A stretch of DNA of 64,000 bases from DATKJY01 sp964540105 (lineage in GTDB: Bacteria; Zixibacteria; MSB-5A5; GN15; FEB-12): positions 124,001 through 188,000 of the forward strand of contig CAZILL010000001.1 of assembly GCA_964540105.1 (NCBI GenBank), in the 5' to 3' direction. The first letter of the stretch is position 1. Every line of letters begins with the position of its first letter. The notes beneath the pieces are model-generated. The model was given only the letters and a program-made list of their open reading frames with translations. It made no database searches and was not told the origin of the DNA. This document shows positions 59,293-64,000 of the stretch, piece after piece. The position numbers and the translations under genes were made by a program.

Positions 59293-59309
59293 AACTCCCA
59301 GTGGGAGTT
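59293..59309 (-). terminator. Short perfect palindrome between moeA and phoB
   Basis: AACTCCCA-G-TGGGAGTT lies 31 bp after the moeA stop and 65 bp before the phoB start. It is followed on the minus strand by TTTCTGCTTGTTTG, a broken T-rich stretch. It may be a weak terminator that separates the molybdenum-cofactor genes from phoBR, or an operator. Confidence 0.4.
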
Positions 59310-59339
59310 GTGGACATCTTCTCCGAGCGGACGTCGTGT

Positions 59340-60548
59340 TTAAAGAAGCTCATGCCAGGGAAGGGCGAACGATCTGGTTTCGCTTGAACTATGTTTCGAG
59401 AGATTCTCCACGAGGATGAGACCATCAGAATCCATGAGAACCGAGAGTGCTGATGAAGATTTCAACGGAGATAACGTCGCGACAAACTCCGAACCTTCAC
59501 GCCGGATCCTTCCCGGCCAGACAAGGGTGCGATCTCCCGTGTAGGAATATTCTGCGGCTATCTTGCATGGATTCAAAACAGGAAAGGCGGCACGAATCCC
59601 TAACAGCCGCTTCAAGGCCGGAACGACAAAAAGCGAGCAGGTGACTGTCGCCGACAAAGGATTCCCGGGTAATCCAAAGAGAAGTCGATTCCCCTTGCAG
59701 GCTATAAAAAGTGGCATGCCGGGTTTGATCCTGACTCGATGCAGCAGAGTCTCCCAGCCGCACGCTTTCGCGGTATCAACGACATGATCTCGTTCTCCGG
59801 CAGAAACTCCACCGCTGGTGATGATGACGTCGTGATCGCGCTCGAAAAGGGGGCTCAGCGAGAAGGGATTATCGCTCAGAACTGGAGACAGTGAGATATC
59901 ATTGCAAAAAGGCGCGACGAGCGCATGCACCTGAACGCTATTTGTGTCATAGATCCTCCCTGGAGGAAGCTCTCCTCCGGGTGGCACGAGCTCGTCACCA
60001 ATACTCGCCACGAGTACTCTCGGCCGGGCATGCACACTGACCCTTACCAGACCAACCGCAGCGAGCAGTCCAATCTGGTGCGGCTTGAGTCTATCCTCTC
60101 TTGAAAAGAGTCGCTGACCGGCGCGGATATCCTCGGCGATGGGGCGGATATTCATCCCGGGAAATGCCGGGGTGGAGAACTGAACAGTATGGTGGTCGTG
60201 GCGCGTATTTTCGAAAGGGATAACGGCATCGTAGAATTCTGGAACCGGAGCGCCGGTCATGATCTTCAGAGACGTTCGATCGATCTCGATCGCCCTCTGC
60301 GTATCCCCAGCGAAGAGCGTTCCGCCGATGGGAAGATTGACCGGATGATTCGGATTGCACTCTCGAAGCCAATCCGAAAGCACAGCGAACCCGTCCATGG
60401 TAGCAGCTCGGAAGGGATAAACATCATGAGGTGATGTAATGTCTTCGCAGAGCACCCGTCCGGACGCGTGTTCGATCGAACAGCTCTCGGAGTGCAGGGG
60501 AGTCACACCGTCGTCGACACGTGCCCAAGCCTCGGCAAGACTAATCAT
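59340..60548 (-). CDS. moeA: Molybdopterin molybdotransferase
   Basis: 402 aa from the ATG at 60548, which overlaps the mog stop (ATGATTAG); the longer frame merely reads through mog. MoeA inserts molybdate into adenylylated molybdopterin. Landmarks are YPFRAATMDGFAV (near residue 45), TGAPVPEFYDAVIPFENT, VLVASIGDELVPPGG (domain III), ITSGGVSAGERDHV and LFGLPGNPLSATVT, with the C-terminal domain IV following. Last gene of the cofactor cluster. Confidence 0.94.
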   Translation of the reverse strand: MISLAEAWARVDDGVTPLHSESCSIEHASGRVLCEDITSPHDVYPFRAATMDGFAVLSDWLRECNPNHPVNLPIGGTLFAGDTQRAIEIDRTSLKIMTGAPVPEFYDAVIPFENTRHDHHTVQFSTPAFPGMNIRPIAEDIRAGQRLFSREDRLKPHQIGLLAAVGLVRVSVHARPRVLVASIGDELVPPGGELPPGRIYDTNSVQVHALVAPFCNDISLSPVLSDNPFSLSPLFERDHDVIITSGGVSAGERDHVVDTAKACGWETLLHRVRIKPGMPLFIACKGNRLLFGLPGNPLSATVTCSLFVVPALKRLLGIRAAFPVLNPCKIAAEYSYTGDRTLVWPGRIRREGSEFVATLSPLKSSSALSVLMDSDGLILVENLSKHSSSETRSFALPWHELL

Positions 60549-61047
60549 CGGCGAGTTCAGAGACATTGCAGTCCGCGATCTTCTGGGATAGTAGAGCCAA
60601 TGGGTGTTCCAGCAGGGGGGCCAGATACGAGAGAATCTCGGCGACAGCTTTGGGCGAACCGGGGAGCGAAATGACGAGAGAACTCCCGATGATGCCCGAT
60701 ATCCCTCGGGAGAAGATGGCGTTTTGGTTCCTGTCGCGGCTAAAGGCGCGGATGGCTTCATCAATGCCGGGTGTCGGCTTCTCCAGCATGGAGCGGATCG
60801 CTTCAGGGGTGACATCGCGCGGGGCACATCCGGTGCCTCCGGCAGTGAAGATGAGATGGCATCTGTTCTCGATTGCGTCTTGTACCGCGCCAGTGACGGA
60901 TGCGACTTCATCGCTGACAATTCGAGTGAGGTCAATGTCGAAGCGCTGACGGTCGAGACGCCGCTCAAATTCCGGCAGGCATTGGTCCTGGCGTTCGCCG
61001 CGGGCGCAACGATCTGAGACAACAATAACGGCGACCTTATACTTCAT
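60541..61047 (-). CDS. mog: Molybdopterin adenylyltransferase (MogA/MoaB family)
   Basis: 168 aa from the ATG at 61047. The start MKYKVAVIVVSDRCARGERQD and the motif TAGGTGCAPRDVTPEAI (about residues 67-83), with the Asp that binds Mg and molybdopterin, then SRGISGIIGSSLVISLPGSPKAVAE are standard for MogA/MoaB. It adenylylates molybdopterin before MoeA inserts metal. It overlaps the MOSC gene by 11 bp and moeA by 8 bp. Confidence 0.92.
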   Translation of the reverse strand: MKYKVAVIVVSDRCARGERQDQCLPEFERRLDRQRFDIDLTRIVSDEVASVTGAVQDAIENRCHLIFTAGGTGCAPRDVTPEAIRSMLEKPTPGIDEAIRAFSRDRNQNAIFSRGISGIIGSSLVISLPGSPKAVAEILSYLAPLLEHPLALLSQKIADCNVSELADD

Positions 61048-61489
61048 CGAGAAGCCAGCGGATTTCGTCACCGACCCGAACCGGCCCTCCATGCTCGACG
61101 CGTGCGAAGATTCCCAGACGCGGCATGATGCAATCTCCAACGATTTCGCGGATGTGGCAACCCTGATGGCAATCTTTGCCGACATGGGTGACGACCAACC
61201 GGATCGATGATCCGATCGCTAAGACCCGCCCGGGTTGTGAATCAGTGAAGTCGAGCCCCAGTGTTGTAATGTTCTCTGCGAATGCGCCGGGCTGGATATC
61301 AGGAATCGCGTTCCGCACAGTGTCAAAGGCTTCGAAGGGGAGCAGTGAGACTTGGCGATCCGATCCGGCGTGGGCGTCGCCGAGAAGCCCTGAACCTGAG
61401 ACGAGCAGACCGGTGTCGATAGGCAGTTTCTTATCGCCACGCGCTTCCGAAGCGCAAAGGCTATGAATCCGACCGCACGAAGTCGCCAG
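61037..61489 (-). CDS. MOSC-domain protein with non-canonical start codon
   Basis: 150 aa if translated from a CTG at 61489. MOSC features are GRIHSLCASEARGDKKLP (near the N-terminus), GSGLLGDAHAGSDRQVSLL, GAFAENITTLGLDF, VTHVGKDCHQGCHI with the conserved Cys, and PRLGIFARVEHGGPVRVGDE. Stand-alone MOSC proteins of this size are often linked to molybdenum-cofactor genes and are thought to bind a sulfur- or molybdopterin-containing ligand. In this frame no ATG, GTG or TTG exists between the upstream stop (61517-61519) and the conserved N-terminus; a GTG at 61318 would remove the N-terminal third. CTG at 61489 has AGGAGG five bases upstream; ATT at 61468 overlaps the moaC stop. Confidence 0.75.
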   Translation of the reverse strand: MATSCGRIHSLCASEARGDKKLPIDTGLLVSGSGLLGDAHAGSDRQVSLLPFEAFDTVRNAIPDIQPGAFAENITTLGLDFTDSQPGRVLAIGSSIRLVVTHVGKDCHQGCHIREIVGDCIMPRLGIFARVEHGGPVRVGDEIRWLLDEV

Positions 61490-61943
61490 ACTTGCCTCCT
61501 GTCTTCTGAAGAAGCTTCAGGTCAGTGATCGTGATATCCCGCTGAACAGCCTTGAGCATGTCATAGATGGTCAGTGCGGCAACCGAGCAGGCGCATAAAG
61601 CTTCCATCTCCGCGCCGGTGCGCGCAGTGCATCGGATTGTTGACACGATCACGATTGTGAAGGAGGAGTCGTCGAGCTCGAAGCGGACATCTACATGTGA
61701 TAGTGGGATAGTGTGGCAGAGCGGAATGAGTTCCGAGGTCTTCTTGGCCGCCTGAATACCAGCCAACTGGGCTGTGGTCAGCACATTTCCCTTGGTGATC
61801 TCGCCGCGAACCATTTGACCAAACGCTTCGTGATTGAGGTGGACAGTGACCGACGCACTTGCTGTTCGCTGAGACGACTGCTTGTCACTGCAGTCTACCA
61901 TCTGTACGCTCCCGTTCTTTCCGACGTGGCTCAAGTCGTTCAT
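61461..61943 (-). CDS. moaC: Cyclic pyranopterin monophosphate synthase
   Basis: 160 aa. It makes cyclic pyranopterin monophosphate from the MoaA product. Family motifs are KGNVLTTAQLAGIQAAKKTSELIPLCHTIPLSHVDV (split around residue 65), ARTGAEMEALCACSVAALTIYDMLKAV (around 108-134) with the catalytic Asp and Lys, and KLLQKTGGKSG at the C-terminus. The ATG at 61943 lies 3 bp after the moaA stop; its end overlaps the MOSC gene. Confidence 0.94.
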   Translation of the reverse strand: MNDLSHVGKNGSVQMVDCSDKQSSQRTASASVTVHLNHEAFGQMVRGEITKGNVLTTAQLAGIQAAKKTSELIPLCHTIPLSHVDVRFELDDSSFTIVIVSTIRCTARTGAEMEALCACSVAALTIYDMLKAVQRDITITDLKLLQKTGGKSGDFVRSDS

Positions 61944-61946
61944 CGG

Positions 61947-62897
61947 CTATCCCCCCATCACGACAAAAGCCGGGCGACAGTAGCCGGCAGCGCCTACGTC
62001 ACTGCATCCCGCGAAGCGCTTGGTCGAAATGAGCGAGTGAATCTGTTCTACCGCCAAGTCCTGTCCGGATTGCAGGAGATCGAAAAGGTTCAATGATTCT
62101 TCGGAAAAGAGGCAACTGTACAGTTTGCCGTCGCTGGTCAACCGGACACGATTACAGCTTTTGCAGAAAGGACGACTGACAGGACTAATGAAGCCAACCC
62201 GAATCCGCAGATCTGTCGAGCGGTAGTAACGAGCTGCGGAAGAATCGGTCTGTTCGATGGGGGAGAGTTCGTAGGGAAGGCGAGAGATAAGGCTCTCGCT
62301 GGATAGATAACCACGACTCTCGTGCGCTCGCAAAGAGGTCGGCATGTACTCAATAAACCTGATATCTACGCCTCGACTATCCGCAAATGTGATCAGTTCC
62401 TCGACTTCGTCGTCATTGACACCCCTCATGACCACGCAGTTGAGCTTGACCGAGGCGATATACCGCTGGGCTGCGGTGATACCGTCCAAAACATTACTGA
62501 GCCCGTCGGTTCCCGTAATGGCACGGAAGCGACCACTCCGAATCGTGTCCAGACTGATATTGACTGAATCCAGGCCGCTGTCGGCGAGGGTTGCGGCCTG
62601 ACGAGCAAGAAGAAGCCCGTTGGTCGTCAAGCAGGTATGAATGCCGGCAGCACGACGCTTGGTAAGACTGATTGTCTCCGGTAACAATGTATACAAAGTG
62701 GGTTCGCCGCCGGTGAAGCGTATCTTGCGAACTCCCAGGCCGCAGAGAAACGCGATGGCCGAGGCGAGCTTGACTGGATCCGCTTCGCTGTGTGTCGTCG
62801 GCACACGAGAATCGACCGGCCGGCAGTAGCGGCAATTCAGATTGCAGGCAGTTAGGAGCGAGATGCGTAAGTACTCGATGCGATTCAGCGATTCCAT
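61947..62897 (-). CDS. moaA: GTP 3',8-cyclase (molybdenum cofactor biosynthesis radical SAM protein)
   Basis: 316 aa. The radical SAM motif CNLNCRYCRP (residues 18-27) binds the first 4Fe-4S cluster and the C-terminal CKSCNRVRLTSDGKLYSCL (around residues 245-263) the second; the chain ends in the obligatory Gly-Gly (VVMGG). KIRFTGGEPTLY and TTNGLLLA are also conserved. It starts the molybdenum-cofactor pathway from GTP and heads the moaA-moaC-MOSC-mog-moeA operon. moaD and moaE are not in the window. Confidence 0.95.
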   Translation of the reverse strand: MESLNRIEYLRISLLTACNLNCRYCRPVDSRVPTTHSEADPVKLASAIAFLCGLGVRKIRFTGGEPTLYTLLPETISLTKRRAAGIHTCLTTNGLLLARQAATLADSGLDSVNISLDTIRSGRFRAITGTDGLSNVLDGITAAQRYIASVKLNCVVMRGVNDDEVEELITFADSRGVDIRFIEYMPTSLRAHESRGYLSSESLISRLPYELSPIEQTDSSAARYYRSTDLRIRVGFISPVSRPFCKSCNRVRLTSDGKLYSCLFSEESLNLFDLLQSGQDLAVEQIHSLISTKRFAGCSDVGAAGYCRPAFVVMGG

Positions 62898-63328
62898 GTC
62901 AACCCTTATTCGTCAAAACGAGGGCGTCGGGCGGACCGACCGGTCCCCTGAGCCGGAATCAATATAATCGCTATCGCGTTTCCTGTAATCAGGAAATCCA
63001 ATTTCGTCGAAACTCCTGCCCTGTGACCGTCGTCACGCTGTCGGCAGCGGATAAACACACTCATTATAGTATAGTATTTACCGATTCTGCGACTTCTCGG
63101 ATAGATACGGGATCGACGCTAATAAACAGGGGATATCGAGTCTCCGTTTCGCTTGACTTATCCGGCCTTATATGTTCTCTTATTCCGAGTGCAAGCAGGT
63201 GCGATTTGTCCTGTGGAAAACCGCGGCGAACCCCACTTCTGCACACCGCTTTTGGTCTCGTTACTGGGAGATCCGTCGAGGAGTCTGACTTGGCGGATTA
63301 ACGTTTGGTATGAAAGCTGATTACTGAA
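62898..63328. other. Divergent intergenic region between moaA and the HgdB-family gene
   Basis: No gene supported. An AT-rich core at 63062-63080 gives TATAAT and TATACT on the minus strand (for moaA) and TATAGT on the plus strand, but no -35 of matching quality is found for either. I looked for a molybdenum-cofactor riboswitch before moaA and could not recognise one. The short frames here lack ribosome-binding sites. Confidence 0.4.
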
Positions 63329-64000
63329 ATGCAGTTCAGTACCTATCGACAAGCGATCGAATATACGCGAGAGTTGTTCGAAGACCTCTCATACGGCTAT
63401 CCCAAGCGATGGAAGGAGCAGGAGTCTTCGCGGCGTGTGATTGGATTCCTGCCGATCTACGTACCGCGCGAGATCATTCACGCGGCTGGTATGCTGCCGG
63501 TCGGTATCTTTGGGGCCGGCGATCGGATTCCGGTTGTTCGGGGGGATGCCTATTTTCAATCCTATATCTGCCACTTGCCGCGCACGGTCATCGAGCTTGG
63601 TTTGAATGGGAATCTCGACTGCATCGACGGTTACATCTTCCCTTCGATTTGCGACGTCATCCGTAATCTCTCAGGGATCTTTAAGCTGAAGTTCCCGGGG
63701 AAACTATCGCGCTATCTTGATTTCCCGCAGAATTTCGACCCGAAGGTTGGCGGTCTCTTCTATCGAAGCGAGCTCGAACGGCTTATGGATGAGTTAGCTG
63801 CGCTCAACGGGAAGCGTCCGGGAAAAACCGAGCTGAACCGATCGATCGGTCTGTACAACAAGAACCGACGGTTAGTGGAACAGCTTGATCAGGTTCGAGT
63901 GGAGAAGCCTCACCAGATGAGCGCGGTTGATTTCTACCTGCTGCGACGAGCGGCGAATCTGCTGTCGGTTGAGGATGGCAACACACTGCTGAAGGACGTA
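63329..64000 (+). CDS. Benzoyl-CoA reductase / 2-hydroxyacyl-CoA dehydratase family subunit (partial)
   Basis: 224 codons, open to the window end, so the C-terminal half is missing. The N-terminus MQFSTYRQAIEYTRELFEDL, then VIGFLPIYVPREIIHAAGMLPVGIFGAG (near residues 38-65, with the ER/REIIHAAGxLP motif), YICHLPRTVIELG with the cluster Cys, and DGYIFPSICDVIRNLSG with a second cluster Cys are those of BcrC/HgdB-type subunits. These bind a 4Fe-4S cluster and take part in ATP-driven low-potential reduction of aromatic or 2-hydroxyacyl CoA thioesters, an anaerobic trait. Which reaction cannot be decided without the neighbours downstream. Confidence 0.85.
   Translation, partial: MQFSTYRQAIEYTRELFEDLSYGYPKRWKEQESSRRVIGFLPIYVPREIIHAAGMLPVGIFGAGDRIPVVRGDAYFQSYICHLPRTVIELGLNGNLDCIDGYIFPSICDVIRNLSGIFKLKFPGKLSRYLDFPQNFDPKVGGLFYRSELERLMDELAALNGKRPGKTELNRSIGLYNKNRRLVEQLDQVRVEKPHQMSAVDFYLLRRAANLLSVEDGNTLLKDV

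Noticed and set aside
59340..61025. 561-codon frame covering moeA with a long N-terminal extension
   Set aside because: The first 159 codons are the wrong-frame shadow of mog; MoeA similarity starts exactly at the ATG at 60548.

Overview
The window reads as a chromosomal segment of a free-living Gram-negative-type bacterium. It carries an outer-membrane porin, beta-barrel proteins, Pst phosphate uptake, multiheme cytochromes, exosortase/EpsI and a C-terminal CCVG...GD.VDI dockerin-like tail. Gene content and the dockerin-like tails recall the FCB group, perhaps candidate phylum Zixibacteria. This assignment is inference from gene style: no rRNA or ribosomal protein is present. Codon use looks uniform, and I see no insertion sequence, prophage, CRISPR array or tRNA.

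Layout. 1-3.5 kb (minus): a UbiA-family prenyltransferase (cut by the window edge), EpsI, exosortase, and a beta-propeller protein whose promoter has a G11 tract inside the -35/-10 spacer. 3.6-8.7 kb: lipid kinase, DUF5683 protein, then a HEAT-repeat/HD-GYP pair. 8.7-12.2 kb: gmd-rmd-nucleotide sugar dehydrogenase operon with a clear promoter and terminator. 12.7-15.8 kb: split transketolase plus a RuBisCO-like protein. 15.9-17.2 kb: octaheme HAO-like cytochrome. 17.4-26.6 kb: desaturase, flavin reductase-like protein, PflX-type radical SAM protein, APC/KimA-like permease, methyltransferase, acetyltransferase, and a zinc-ribbon/SPFH pair. 26.7-28.3 kb: cysK-cysE. 28.5-28.7 kb: an apparently orphan structured small RNA with its own promoter and terminator. 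28.7-33.4 kb: DUF899, small winged helix, SET-domain protein, secreted orphan, DinB, aldo/keto reductase. 33.5-38.5 kb: a tandem pair of polytopic membrane TPR proteins with a soluble TPR protein. 38.7-50.5 kb: secreted dockerin-like proteins, an Rrf2 regulator, a beta-barrel/14-heme/giant 44-motif cytochrome operon, an S74 surface protein and a cupin. 50.7-59.2 kb: phoU-pstB-pstA-pstC-pstS-oprP and phoR-phoB. 59.3-62.9 kb: moeA-mog-MOSC-moaC-moaA. 63.3 kb to the end: start of a benzoyl-CoA reductase/2-hydroxyacyl-CoA dehydratase family subunit.

The most interesting system is 39.3-46.7 kb. A predicted outer-membrane barrel is translationally coupled to a periplasmic cytochrome with 14 heme motifs and a lipoprotein cytochrome with about 44, built from ~195-residue repeats of six motifs each. 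The divergent gene encodes a cysteine-bearing Rrf2 regulator. I interpret it as a porin-cytochrome conduit for extracellular electron transfer. Other points of interest are the phase-variable-looking promoter at 3.5 kb, the small RNA at 28.55 kb, the RuBisCO-like/transketolase operon, 11-bp-period Pho-box arrays, and a MOSC gene with no standard start codon.
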